A DNA stretch of 64,000 nucleotides from Pontibacter anaerobius (GCF_026241195.1 NZ_JAPFQO010000012.1:62001-126000), one strand, 5' to 3'; counted from the stretch's first letter, positions 32,605 to 41,974 are shown. The notes: generated by a model not told the origin, from the sequence alone. Numbers and translations are program-made.

Positions 32605-33984
32605 TTAGGTTTGATCAACAGGAGTAGTGGATTCTGGTGCTGGCTTGATGTTCTGGTTGAGGCGGAAGAAGTTGGTGGGGTCATACTTGTTCTTCAGTTG
32701 TACGAGCCGCTCGTAGTTGACACCGTAGGCGGCCCTGGCTCTCGCCTCGCCCTCCTCACCGACATAGTTTACGTACACCCCCTCCTCCAGGAAGGGCGCT
32801 GCGGCGCGGTAACACCTCCGTCCCCAATCAATGTTCGCCTCGGTTTCCGCCGGGTTTTGCCACATCCGGAGCACCAGAAGGCTGTGCTGGGCGTGCCGGT
32901 GGCTGAACGCTGTATCCTGCACCCCCACACGACTAATTGCCCCACCCAGCTGTTCTATCGCAACGGCGGCAAATGGTGCGGGCACAGCGCCTGCAAAAAA
33001 GTCCACAATGGCATCGATAGCCTCATCACTGAACGAGCGGAACAAGCCTGCCTTCCAGTAATGCAGCAAGCCAGGCCGAAACACCTCCGTGAGCAGGTTC
33101 TGGACCGTTGCGTACGGAACCGGTGCGATGGTGTCGGCCATAGGCGTTCCAAACGACCGCAGGGGCTGCAATACCTTCTCCCCCTCTTCGATGGCACCAC
33201 AATAACAAATCATGATCGCCAGCGCAGGTCCGTGGGGCCCTGACAGCAAGGTTGCATCCGCCCTGACCTCATCGGGAGCGGTGGTTGACCAGTCCCGGTA
33301 AAAGCGCAGTACCTCTTTCGCCTGGTCCAGCGGATAAATAAGTTCGCCGCCCAGAACGGGCCCTACCGGGTGAACCCTGTATTCCAAAGAAGTGACTACC
33401 CCGAAATTTCCCCCGCCGCCCCGGATGCCCCAGAAGAGGTCTTCGTGCTCGCCGGCACTGGCCTTCAGGAACCGTCCGTCCGCCGTCACCACATCGGCAG
33501 ACAGCAGGTTGTCGCAGGCCAGTCCGAACTTGCGGTTAAGGTAGCCGATGCCACCGCCAAGCGTCAGGCCTGCGATGCCGGTAGAGGGCACGATGCCTCC
33601 GGTGGTGGCTAGCCCAAACGCCTGGGTTTCATGATCGAAGTCGCCCCATGTGGCACCGCCCTCAGCACGGGCCGTCTGCTTTTCCGGATCGACGTGCACG
33701 CTCTTCATATCCGACAAATCAATCACCAGGCCGTCGTTGTTGACGGCGTTGCCCGCCACACTGTGGCCCCCACCGCGGATGGCGACTGGCAGGTCGGTTT
33801 CACGGGCGAAATTAACGGCTGTGATGACGTCCGCCACACCCGCACAGCGCACAATAAGGGCAGGTCTTTTATCGATCAGTCCGTTGAATACTTTGCGGGC
33901 ATCGTCGTAGCCCTCGTCCTCTGGAAGGAAGAGCCGCCCACGCAGGTTCTCCCGCAATTCCTGAATTCTCTTGTTGCCTGTCAT
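32605..33984 (-). CDS. FAD-linked oxidase of the BBE/GlcD-like type
   Basis: The 459-residue protein belongs to the PCMH flavoprotein fold: GGGHSVAGN (71-79, H74 the usual covalent FAD attachment), GGATWGDFDHET, TGIAGLTLGGGIGYLNRKFGLACDNL and GGGGNFGVVTS follow in order. The C-terminal BBE motif YERLVQLKNKYDPTNFFRLNQ is intact. The site that holds the second covalent Cys in plant BBE reads VPSTGIAG, so single attachment is likely. No signal peptide is seen. Codons look richer in GC than the neighbours. It is a lone gene between two direct palindromic repeats; acquisition by transfer is a guess. Substrates of such enzymes are sugars, alkaloids or small alcohols. Confidence 0.9.
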   Translation of the reverse strand: MTGNKRIQELRENLRGRLFLPEDEGYDDARKVFNGLIDKRPALIVRCAGVADVITAVNFARETDLPVAIRGGGHSVAGNAVNNDGLVIDLSDMKSVHVDPEKQTARAEGGATWGDFDHETQAFGLATTGGIVPSTGIAGLTLGGGIGYLNRKFGLACDNLLSADVVTADGRFLKASAGEHEDLFWGIRGGGGNFGVVTSLEYRVHPVGPVLGGELIYPLDQAKEVLRFYRDWSTTAPDEVRADATLLSGPHGPALAIMICYCGAIEEGEKVLQPLRSFGTPMADTIAPVPYATVQNLLTEVFRPGLLHYWKAGLFRSFSDEAIDAIVDFFAGAVPAPFAAVAIEQLGGAISRVGVQDTAFSHRHAQHSLLVLRMWQNPAETEANIDWGRRCYRAAAPFLEEGVYVNYVGEEGEARARAAYGVNYERLVQLKNKYDPTNFFRLNQNIKPAPESTTPVDQT

Positions 33985-34190
33985 ACCTACCTCCTATTAG
34001 TAACTGTTAAATACCTTCGAGTTCCACAAGGTGCCACTCAGCTTTTTCCATCTCAGAGTGGCATATGCACTAAAGCCGGCAGAGGGGTGATGCGTTTTTT
34101 AGATTTGCCAACCTTCTTAATAATTTTACTGCATTTGTAGTATAATCAGTTGTAATTTTGAAGGTATATCTTCAAAATTTAACGCTGCTA

Positions 34191-34328
34191 TTTCCGGATT
34201 TGCAATCCTAAAGTATGATGTACGCGGATTTGTAATCTGCCTGAGCAAAGGCAGTAGCTATTAGCAGGTAAGCGGACTGCAAATCCGCAGAGTATAAAGC
34301 TCCGGATTACAAATCCAAAACAGCGGCG
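34191..34328. repeat. 138-bp palindromic repeat (REP-like), copy B
   Basis: Direct-orientation relative of the copy at 32340-32476. It lies 206 bases upstream of the FAD-oxidase start. The gap 33985-34667 otherwise shows no gene: the 74-codon frame at 34339 begins in the repeat edge and has no coding features. Confidence 0.75.
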
Positions 34329-34667
34329 AATAGGACGTATGTGGGGAAGTATAAATTCAGGGAGCAGAGCAAGTTATACTTTGTGTGCTTTCAACCAGCT
34401 ACACAAACTGCCGAAGCATCAAATAGACATCGTAAAATGCTACTCCAAAATTCTTAAACGAGCAGACCTGCAACAAAAATGGAGGCACGTGCTGCTGCTC
34501 CTATATATTCCCCAGACAGTCGGCTATCTGAAAGCTGAAAATTTCTTAAACCCGAACTCCTAAAGCAACATACAAGTAATGGCATTGAGAGGGGCGTGAA
34601 TGCACGGCAGCGTGGCCCTGTGCGAGGCAGAAGCACCGGTTAATAAAAGTCATTTCAGCGAACACAC

Positions 34668-35330
34668 ATGCTACAGAACCCGCTTGAGGTAGACCCAACC
34701 GTAGATGCCATCTTCAAGGTATGCAGCGGTATCTTCTGGTCGGTAACGTACCTGCTTATCCTGCGGCGGGGCTTTGTCGACAAAAGCTATGGCATGCCGG
34801 TGGTCGCGCTCTGTGCCAACCTCTCCTGGGAGTTTATCTTTTCCTTCGTGCACCCGCACAGCACCCCACAACGCTATATCGATTATGCATGGTTCGCCCT
34901 AGATGCAGGAATTCTGATGCAGTACCTAAAGTATGGCAGAAAGGATTTTCCCGATCAATTGCCCGGCAGTCTCTTCTACCCCACCTTTTTGCTCACGCTG
35001 CTGTTGTCCTTCCTCTTCATCCTGCTGATGTCACGCGAGTTTGATGACCTGAACGGGGTATATGCTGCCTTCAGCCAAAACCTGCTGATGTCCGTGCTCT
35101 TTATTCACCTGCTGCTGCGGCGAAACGGCCCACAGGGGCAGTCGCTTTATATTGCCCTGAGCAAGATGATCGGCACCGTGTTTCCTTCGATACTGCTGTA
35201 CTTATACTTCCCCGAATCATACTTTTTGATTCTGCTGTATGTCAGCATCTTTATTTTTGATATGGCTTACCTGCTGCTTCTCTACTTTAAGATCAAGACC
35301 ACAGGCCTCCGCCCCTGGGGCAGGGTATAG
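34668..35330 (+). CDS. Integral membrane protein resembling Pyr4/PaxB-type terpene cyclases
   Basis: The 220-residue protein has about seven membrane helices. NLSWEFIFSFVHP (N51, W54, E55) in the second helix and FDMAYLLLLYF (D198) in the last helix align in position with the two acidic residues known to be needed in the fungal Pyr4 family of membrane cyclases; bacterial relatives exist. No polyprenyl or FAD-oxidase gene is clearly linked, though the FAD-linked oxidase lies upstream. The membrane topology is certain, the terpene link a moderate inference; a general transmembrane protein of unknown function is the alternative. Confidence 0.55.
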   Translation: MLQNPLEVDPTVDAIFKVCSGIFWSVTYLLILRRGFVDKSYGMPVVALCANLSWEFIFSFVHPHSTPQRYIDYAWFALDAGILMQYLKYGRKDFPDQLPGSLFYPTFLLTLLLSFLFILLMSREFDDLNGVYAAFSQNLLMSVLFIHLLLRRNGPQGQSLYIALSKMIGTVFPSILLYLYFPESYFLILLYVSIFIFDMAYLLLLYFKIKTTGLRPWGRV

Positions 35331-35368
35331 CCCGCAAACCAGTGCTTAGCCCAAGTATAAGCGCAAGC

Positions 35369-36262
35369 TCAACTGCCCTCCACCATATACTTGCTGGCCG
35401 CCTCCGTCACCTGTTTCAGAATATTCTTCAGCACGGGGCTGTTGTCGTTCTTGCGCCAGGTAACGTAGAGGTTCATGGTATAGGGCAGGGTGATGAAGCG
35501 CACGTTTGGCAAAGCGCTGAAGGAGTAGGAATGCGGCAGAATGGTAACACCCAGGCCCTTTGATACCAGCCCCAGCACCATCGCCCCAAAGTCCGATTCG
35601 ATGCGCACATCGGGGGTAAAGTGGTTGTCCTCGAAAATCTGCCGGAGGCTGGAAGTATAAAAGGTTGTCTGCGCCAGGTTAGACAGGATGAACTTCTCCT
35701 CCTTCAGGTCGTGTAGCCCCGTAAAGTTCTCCTCGTTAAGCCGATGGCTGTGCGGCACGACTAGCGCAAAAGGCTCCGAGTAAAGGCACACAGACTGCAG
35801 TGCAGGGTTCTCAGCCGGGTCACGCCGGAAAGCCAGGTCCATCTGGTAATTCAGCAACAGCTGCTCAAAGCTGACGTCAGTCGGCTCCACCAGGTCTACC
35901 TTCAGCTCAGGCAGGGTGCGGGAGATACTGGCGATCAGATCCGGCATAAAGCTGTAGGCGATGGAGCCCGGGTAACCGATCCTCACGGTGCCGAATGCCC
36001 CCTCGTGTATCTTTTTTGCCTGCAGGTGAATGCGGTTTATCTCGTCGAGCAGCGGCAGCCACTGGTCCCGCAAAAACGTGCCGGCCTCAGTCAGCTTCAC
36101 GCTCCGCTTTGTCCTTTCGAAAAGCTGCACCCCAAGCTCGTCCTCCAAAGCCTTTATTTGCCTGCTAAGGGCAGACTGCGTGATGAACATCCGCTCGGCC
36201 GTATTCCAGAAGTGCAGTTCCTGCGCCAGTGCCAGAAAGTACTTTATCTGCTGTAGCTCCAT
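35369..36262 (-). CDS. LysR family transcriptional regulator
   Basis: From ATG 36262 the protein has 297 residues; the frame runs on 48 codons upstream but the HTH of this family starts within the first residues, MELQQIKYFLALAQELHF. The winged helix (1-60) with AERMFITQSALSRQIKALEDELGVQLFERT is textbook; residues 90-295 are a periplasmic-binding-like effector domain. LysR proteins respond to small metabolites. It is divergent from the SemiSWEET-like gene at 36361, with about 100 bases between the starts, so that gene is its likely target. Confidence 0.93.
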   Translation of the reverse strand: MELQQIKYFLALAQELHFWNTAERMFITQSALSRQIKALEDELGVQLFERTKRSVKLTEAGTFLRDQWLPLLDEINRIHLQAKKIHEGAFGTVRIGYPGSIAYSFMPDLIASISRTLPELKVDLVEPTDVSFEQLLLNYQMDLAFRRDPAENPALQSVCLYSEPFALVVPHSHRLNEENFTGLHDLKEEKFILSNLAQTTFYTSSLRQIFEDNHFTPDVRIESDFGAMVLGLVSKGLGVTILPHSYSFSALPNVRFITLPYTMNLYVTWRKNDNSPVLKNILKQVTEAASKYMVEGS

Positions 36263-36360
36263 CCGCTCTGATCTATTTTTTGCATTAGTTAAGCGAATAA
36301 AAGCATTTTTAAACCCATTTACACCTGTTTTCTTTGCATTGATTACTAAAGCGCATAAGA

Positions 36361-36618
36361 ATGGTATCATTACGCAAATACATCGGGGAGGCAATAGGCT
36401 GGACAAGCGCCCTGTTCTCCGTTACGGCTTTCACCCTGAACAGCATGGGACTCGTGAGCAGCCAGTCGTTAGAATACCTTGGAATGAACATCGTTGGGTG
36501 CTTTCTTATGATTATGTATGCGGCGGCGAAGAAGGCACATGCAAGCTGGGTGCTCAACGCTATCTTCCTGCTGGTGGCCGTTATTGCACTGGTTAGGGTC
36601 TATGTGATGCAGTCGTAA
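36361..36618 (+). CDS. SemiSWEET-like small membrane protein (CBU_0592 type)
   Basis: The 85-residue protein has three hydrophobic helices (about 9-28, 38-54, 62-80), the size of a SemiSWEET half-transporter. AIGWTSALFSVTAFTLNSMGLVSSQSLEYLGMNIVGC matches the CBU_0592 membrane family, which is a SemiSWEET relative without proven sugar transport. Divergent from a LysR regulator, so probably inducible. Family moderate, transport function inferred. Confidence 0.65.
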   Translation: MVSLRKYIGEAIGWTSALFSVTAFTLNSMGLVSSQSLEYLGMNIVGCFLMIMYAAAKKAHASWVLNAIFLLVAVIALVRVYVMQS

Positions 36619-36675
36619 ACTCTCCATCACAGTTTTAATGATGTTATAAAGTATAAATACAAACTGCAGCTACAC

Positions 36676-37605
36676 TTACATGGCTTCCTGAGGCAGCTTT
36701 AGTTCAAACTCCCTGCCTTGCGGCACTGTTAATCTGTAGTCTTTCACCCAGGGGTTGTAGAGGCGCAGCGTCTTGTAGTTGGTGCCCTGTTCCAGCGCAA
36801 ATGCAGGCAGGTCTGAAATGGTGGATGTAACTTTTACAGAACGGGCAGGCAGCGGCATATAGCCATGTTCCTCGGTCATCTCAAAGCCATACTTTGTGGG
36901 GTTGCCCAGCACCTCTTTCAGGGCCAGAATCCGGAACATGTAGCGTGATGTCTCGTCGTTCAGGTAAAGGTCGTAATAAGAGCTTACCCCCTGCCGCTCC
37001 AGCGCACGGCCCAGCCCGGCCATACCTCGGTTATAGGAGGCGGCGGCATTGGTCCAGGAGCCGAACCGCTCTTTGGCTCTTTTCAGGTACTCCACGGCGG
37101 CAAGCGTGGCTTTTTGCACATGGAAACGCTCATCCACTTCACCATTCACGATCAGGCCGTAGCCACGGGCGGTGTCGGGCATCAGCTGCCAGAAACCTGC
37201 GGCACCTGCCGGTGAGGTAACATGGCCAAACAGGCTTTCGGCCAGGGCCAGGTATATAAAATCTTCGGGAATGCCGTTCTCCTTCAGCAGCGCTTTAATC
37301 TCCGGCACGTAACGCTGCATGCGCTTCAGGCCCAGCAAGGTGGTAGCGTGCAGGTAGGAGTTTACGAGTAATTCGCGGTCCAGCCGCTCTGCCACGTCGG
37401 GCACATGCAGCGGCACCGGCTCACCGGCAAAACTAAGAGCCTCCGGCACTGCCGGCGGACTAAAAACCGGTTTCAGGGCATTCACGTTCGTTTCTGATGC
37501 GGCGGTCATGCCTCCCGCCGTCATGATCTGCTGCTGGCTACACAACTGCACCGCCAACACAATAAGTAACGTAATCCCCAGGTATTTCCAGATTTGCTGT
37601 GCCAT
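36676..37605 (-). CDS. Lytic transglycosylase domain protein (MltD-like)
   Basis: The start at 37605 is supported by AAGGGAGGAAGCC directly before ATG, a rare clear Shine-Dalgarno in this window; the open frame begins 13 codons earlier. The 309-residue protein has an N-terminal membrane segment (about 6-23), then a SLT domain (about 80-235) with the catalytic Glu in ALAESLFGHV, followed by SPAGAAGFWQLMPDTARGYGL and AASYNRGM. The C-terminal ~60 residues (VPQGREFELKLP) may be a LysM-like or linker domain. It cleaves peptidoglycan glycan strands, forming 1,6-anhydro ends, in the periplasm. It is transcribed alone. Confidence 0.9.
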   Translation of the reverse strand: MAQQIWKYLGITLLIVLAVQLCSQQQIMTAGGMTAASETNVNALKPVFSPPAVPEALSFAGEPVPLHVPDVAERLDRELLVNSYLHATTLLGLKRMQRYVPEIKALLKENGIPEDFIYLALAESLFGHVTSPAGAAGFWQLMPDTARGYGLIVNGEVDERFHVQKATLAAVEYLKRAKERFGSWTNAAASYNRGMAGLGRALERQGVSSYYDLYLNDETSRYMFRILALKEVLGNPTKYGFEMTEEHGYMPLPARSVKVTSTISDLPAFALEQGTNYKTLRLYNPWVKDYRLTVPQGREFELKLPQEAM

Positions 37606-37863
37606 GGCTTCCTCCCTTCTTTCTCTTAAAGTATAACATTTCAAACGCTCACTTTAAGGTAGCTAAAAAATGGGCAAACATCAATACAGGTGCCGCCTGA
37701 GCAGGTGAATTATACTTTATTTCTAGCGAGCAACATGTTGTGCCGGTTTACGCCTGCAGATTCACCAGTTTTGCTCCTAAAAGCGGCTCGCTCCGTCGCT
37801 TTACAACCTGCTAGAGCGTTGCTCGCAACTCTAAAGCGCAGAGTCGTTTCAGTCTCTTTTTTT

Positions 37864-37938
37864 GTCATCCTGAAAGGGTCTTGTGGGCCTGTAGCGAAAG
37901 CTTAACCTCCCCTCCACCAGGTTTCTTAGCAGAATGAC
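37864..37938. repeat. 75-bp dispersed repeat with inverted ends, copy 2
   Basis: Starts GTCATCCTGAAAGG and ends CAGAATGAC like the copy at 5914-5988, with GCTTAACCTC in the middle. The gap 37606-38127 holds this repeat and no convincing gene. Confidence 0.75.
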
Positions 37939-38127
37939 AGTAATTTTTGAGCCTATTCCTTATACTTCTAGCGCGAGCGTCCTCGCCCCGAAATGCTTCA
38001 GAATCTTCGACTCGAGACTGACTATTCCTGGCCCTTCCGGTACAGGATGAGGCGGATGCTTGCGCTTTAGACAAACAAAAAGCCCGGATGATGTCACCCG
38101 GGCCTCCTGTAGTAAGCTGCTTCGTAC

Positions 38128-40983
38128 TTATTGCTTGCGAACCTTTATCGTTTGGGCAGACGCACCGTCGGTTACACGCACCAGGTATAAACCAGAAGGG
38201 AGGGCAGTCAGATCGAGCTGCTGGGTATCAGTACTGGTTGCGTTGAGGTGGCGCACCAACTGTCCGCTGAAAGTATACACCTGCACCTGCAACCCACCTG
38301 CGAAAGCCACTTTTTTCAGCTCCAGGTATACTTTTCCGTCTGTTGTCGGGTTTGGGTACAGCACCACTCCCTTCAGCACCTTCATTTCATCCCCAATGCC
38401 GTTAGGGTTCTGCACACTTAAGGTAGCAGTGGCTGTGCCAGTGTGGTTGATATCGTTTATGGTGGCCACTACCTCATACCTGCCTGCTTTGGTTGGGGCC
38501 GTTTCGGAGCCGTTGTAGGTAAGTATAACAGCCAATCCCGCCGGTGTGGTAGTAACCGTAACCTGCTTCGGTTCTCCGTCCTCCGGCTGCTCCAGGTCGG
38601 CAAACGTAATTTCGGCACTGGCTTTCTCTACTGTTAACATACCGACCTGATAGGTGAAATCATACAGCTCATCGCTGGCTCCTGCTACGGTAATGGGGTA
38701 TGTACCGGCATTACTCTCTGCTGTGGCAGCAGTTGCAAGAGAAGGTTTCACATCCAGCACCTCTTCGGTATCGGCCCCTGCAAAACCTGACAAAGTATAG
38801 GTCAGGGTCGGATTCGCCTCCCCATAGGTTCTGGTTTGGGAGTTGGCTTGTACGGTCAGCATTCTTTTCGTCACCTGAAACGTACGCGTAACCTCCGCTG
38901 CTTCGTGGCATCCTGTGGCAGCCATTGCTGCCGTAACAGTTACCTCCCCTATGCCGGTTATGGTAAGTTGATTTCCGTTAACGGTGGCTGGTCCGGTTAC
39001 TATGTAGGAGATGTCTCCTTCAGCAGAAGCAGTCGCGTTTAAGCTGTTAGGCCCGTCGCCGTACATGGCGTTGGTAAGCGCGGCAAACGAAATCACCTGC
39101 TCGGCCTTTTGCACAGTTACGGTTGCAGTAGCCGTGGAGCTGTTGCCCTGGCTATCAACCACAGTCAGCGTTACAACCTGATTCCCGATATCAGCACAGG
39201 TAAAGTTTGCTTTATCGATAGAAACCGAAGCCAGCGAACAATTGTCGGATGACCCGTTGTTTATATCCGAAGCACTGATCGTGGCTGTACCTGCCTGAGA
39301 TAAGCGCACCGAGAGGTTCTTGGTACGCGCTACAGGGGCTGTATGATCTTCTACGGTTATACTTGTTTGCACGGAACTGCTGGCTCCGAAAGTATCGGTT
39401 ACGGTAAACGTTACTTCCGTAACGCCCAGCGGATAAGGCCCTGCAGGAGAAACGGAGTAAGTCAGCGCATCCCCGTCCGGATCGCTGGAGCCGTTATTAA
39501 ACGCCTTGGCTGTAGTAGTTGCCTCGCAGCTGGCTACCACTACCATGCTGACTGGCTGCGCGACTGCAACCGGCGCATTGTTGGCTGGCGTAACAGTTAT
39601 ACTTACCGTTGCCGGGTCGGAATCTTCAGTGCCGTTGTTCACTTTATAGGTAAACGAATCGCTACCGCTGGCACCGGCGGCTGGGGTATAGGTAAAAGCT
39701 CCCGTTTCTGCGTTTGTAATTGTTAGTGTTCCTTTTCCAGGCGTTGTCACCACTGCGTAAGTAACAGCTTTCCCCCAAGGGTCGTTGCCTGTAAGGGTGC
39801 CCTCATGCGTAGCGTTAGCGCTCACAGAGAAGCTAATTGCATTGGCCTGCGGCTTCGTGTTTCCTACCACCCGGATGCGGTGATTGCCCTGGTCCGCAAT
39901 AAAAACATTGCCTGCGTCATTAACCGAAACACCGGCAGGAAAGTAAAGGCTGGCATTTATAGCCGGGCCGCCGTCTCCACTAAACCCTTCCACGGTTCCG
40001 GCCACTTGGGTTATTGTACCGTCCGCAGCGTTCACCTTGCGGACCATGTTGTTTTGATTATCAGCGATAAACACGTTACCTGCAGCATCAACTGCTACTC
40101 CCATAGGGAAGCTTAGGCTTGCCTCTGTTGCAGGGCCACCGTTACCTATGTTTCCTGTTCTCCCGTTGCCAGCTATTGTGGAGATAGTACCGTCTGCGGC
40201 ACTCACCATACGGATCTTGTTATTAAATGCATCCGCAATGTAGAGGTTGTCTGCCGCATCAAAAGCAAGCCCGTGCGGTCCATCAAGGCGGGCGCTGGTG
40301 GCGGGGCCATTATCGCCGATAGCCCCTGCTTTACCGTTTCCGGCTACCGTAGAGATGGTGCCATCGGCTGCGTTCAGCTTACGTACAACATTATTCAACC
40401 AATCCGAAAGGTAGAGATTACCTGCCTTGTCTATAGCCAAACCATAAAGATCGCCGATACCGGCACTGGTAGCCGGGCCGCCGTCACCGCTGTAGCTCCT
40501 GGAACCATTACCGGCCACAGTGGCAATGCTCCCGTCCAGGGCGTTTATCTTGCGCACCCTTTGGTTCTGGTAATCGGCAATGTAAAGGTTTCCAGCACCA
40601 TCTATGGCAATACCGACAGGTTCGTTCAGGCTGGCATTAATGGCCGGGCCGCCATCCCCGCTAAAACCAGCGGTACCGTTTCCGGCTACGGTTGTAATGG
40701 TGCCGCTGCCCACGCTTACCTTGCGAATGCGGTGGTTGAAAATATCTGCTATATAAATGTTACCAGCGGCGTCTATGGCCACACTACTTGGGTTATCCAG
40801 ACTTGCGCTGGCAGCGTGCCCGCCATCACCGCTGAAGGCTGCGGTTCCGTTTCCGGCGAAGGTTGTGATGTTCTGCGCTGTGGCTTCATGAGCACAAAAC
40901 CATACTATTAGGGCAAACAGCAGGCATAGTTTTGCCATGCTGGCCTTGCCACCCTTCCCGAAGGGCATATTAAGTTGCTTCAT
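38128..40983 (-). CDS. Large secreted protein: NHL propeller, Ig/HYR and MBG domains, T9SS sorting domain
   Basis: The 951-residue protein opens with a signal peptide (to about 36, EATAQ), then six repeats of about 57 residues (37-390), each with TTVAGNGT.GFSGDGGPA, a short loop and VAIDAAGNIYIADxxNxRIRKV, forming an NHL beta-propeller. Next come a VCBS/cadherin-like segment (about 390-475), an HYR-like domain with GTATVTVQ strands, two MBG-type domains (around 700-860) and a C-terminal T9SS type A sorting domain (from GVVLYPNPTTDGK to KVRKQ). It is exported by the type IX system and probably attached to the cell surface or released. Either M1 or M16 could be the start. Function: adhesion or binding is inferred. 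Confidence 0.92.
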   Translation of the reverse strand: MKQLNMPFGKGGKASMAKLCLLFALIVWFCAHEATAQNITTFAGNGTAAFSGDGGHAASASLDNPSSVAIDAAGNIYIADIFNHRIRKVSVGSGTITTVAGNGTAGFSGDGGPAINASLNEPVGIAIDGAGNLYIADYQNQRVRKINALDGSIATVAGNGSRSYSGDGGPATSAGIGDLYGLAIDKAGNLYLSDWLNNVVRKLNAADGTISTVAGNGKAGAIGDNGPATSARLDGPHGLAFDAADNLYIADAFNNKIRMVSAADGTISTIAGNGRTGNIGNGGPATEASLSFPMGVAVDAAGNVFIADNQNNMVRKVNAADGTITQVAGTVEGFSGDGGPAINASLYFPAGVSVNDAGNVFIADQGNHRIRVVGNTKPQANAISFSVSANATHEGTLTGNDPWGKAVTYAVVTTPGKGTLTITNAETGAFTYTPAAGASGSDSFTYKVNNGTEDSDPATVSITVTPANNAPVAVAQPVSMVVVASCEATTTAKAFNNGSSDPDGDALTYSVSPAGPYPLGVTEVTFTVTDTFGASSSVQTSITVEDHTAPVARTKNLSVRLSQAGTATISASDINNGSSDNCSLASVSIDKANFTCADIGNQVVTLTVVDSQGNSSTATATVTVQKAEQVISFAALTNAMYGDGPNSLNATASAEGDISYIVTGPATVNGNQLTITGIGEVTVTAAMAATGCHEAAEVTRTFQVTKRMLTVQANSQTRTYGEANPTLTYTLSGFAGADTEEVLDVKPSLATAATAESNAGTYPITVAGASDELYDFTYQVGMLTVEKASAEITFADLEQPEDGEPKQVTVTTTPAGLAVILTYNGSETAPTKAGRYEVVATINDINHTGTATATLSVQNPNGIGDEMKVLKGVVLYPNPTTDGKVYLELKKVAFAGGLQVQVYTFSGQLVRHLNATSTDTQQLDLTALPSGLYLVRVTDGASAQTIKVRKQ

Positions 40984-41306
40984 AAAACAGGGGGTAAAAG
41001 TGTCTCTATAAGTTTCGTTTTAAGTGTAATGATTGTATTGGGCTTTACTGAACAAGATTAGCCTCTCGCTCCGCCACCGTGATACGGTTTGTACTGATTC
41101 ATCCGAAGTCCAAATATACATATTTGAATATATACCTGCTAATAGTTTGTCTCATGCATTTTTAAAGTATAGAACCCCCGATATTAATTGCATCGTTCTG
41201 CGACAGGGAGATGGCTGTAGCATTGTTTCTGTAGCACTTGCTTGTACTTGCAGCCGCATCTCCCTCCTCCATAATTTTGTATTAACGAAATGAACTTATA
41301 CCTTTA

Positions 41307-41319
41307 CTAACACTGTTAG
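41307..41319. promoter_or_regulatory. TetR operator candidate 1 (CTAACACTGTTAG)
   Basis: A perfect palindrome with six-base arms around a central C, 23 bases before the TetR start codon. The core TAACACTGTTAGG recurs before the YceI gene at 41964, so the regulator probably binds both. Confidence 0.7.
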
Positions 41320-41342
41320 GTAAAATAACAGAGATAGTATAA

Positions 41343-41945
41343 ATGGGAATAGCGGAACGTAAGAAACGGCATAAGGAAGAGGTAAGAGCCTCCATACTTG
41401 AGGCTGCCTGGCAACTAGTGGTGCAGGATGGGTGGCAGGCGCTTTCTATCCGCAAGATTGCGGAGGCCATTGAGTATAGCGTTCCGGTTATTTATGACCA
41501 CTTCGCCAACAAGGAAGCCATCCTGCTGGAGCTGACGAAACAGGGCTTCCGGAAGCTGAACGAGGCCCTTATTAAGGCGAAGCAGCAAGCCCAAAGCCCG
41601 GAAGAGCAGATAGAGGCGATGGCTTATACTTACTGGAGGTTCGCTTTCGAGAACACAGCCTACTACCAGGTAATGTATGGCCTGGGCATCCCCTCCTGCG
41701 AGACAGTGAACCAGATCAGCGAACTAAGCACTTTCAGCGAACTGATCCTGGAGCCGATTAAGGAGTTGATCGCCTCAGGCAAGCACCCGGACACGGACCC
41801 GTTCCTGAAGCTGCATACGTTCTGGTCGATGCTGCATGGCCTGATCTCCATCAATATGATGGGTGCAGAACAGCATAAGGAAGAATTAAACCAGATGGTG
41901 CTGAAGGATTTTATCCGTGGCTTTATATCAGGTATGAAAGCATAA
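41343..41945 (+). CDS. TetR/AcrR family regulator
   Basis: The 200-residue protein has the usual helix-turn-helix at the N-terminus (about 12-58: RASILEAAWQLVVQDGWQALSIRKIAEAIEYSVPVIYDHFANKEAIL) and an all-helical ligand domain with YTYWRFAFENTAYYQVMYGLGIPS, as in the WHG-type C-terminal family. It carries a palindromic site in its own promoter and an identical core in front of the following YceI gene, 91 bases downstream of its stop, which supports control of both. Ligand unknown; hydrophobic molecules are typical. Confidence 0.92.
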   Translation: MGIAERKKRHKEEVRASILEAAWQLVVQDGWQALSIRKIAEAIEYSVPVIYDHFANKEAILLELTKQGFRKLNEALIKAKQQAQSPEEQIEAMAYTYWRFAFENTAYYQVMYGLGIPSCETVNQISELSTFSELILEPIKELIASGKHPDTDPFLKLHTFWSMLHGLISINMMGAEQHKEELNQMVLKDFIRGFISGMKA

Positions 41946-41963
41946 TTTTTTTGCCCTTATACT

Positions 41964-41974
41964 TAACACTGTTA
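41964..41974. promoter_or_regulatory. TetR operator candidate 2 (TAACACTGTTA)
   Basis: Matches operator 1 over the 13 bases TAACACTGTTAGG. It lies between tetR and yceI, 63 bases before the YceI start. Confidence 0.7.

Noticed and set aside
34339..34563. 74-codon plus frame before the membrane protein
   Set aside because: No domain, signal or codon pattern; starts at the edge of a REP-like repeat.
40273..40911. 212-codon plus-strand frame in the NHL region
   Set aside because: Antisense of the propeller repeats; its apparent repeats are an echo of the NHL repeats.
38128..40983. Regular ~170-base repeats that could suggest CRISPR
   Set aside because: They are in-frame coding repeats (57 residues each) of an NHL propeller; no short identical repeats with unique spacers exist in the window.
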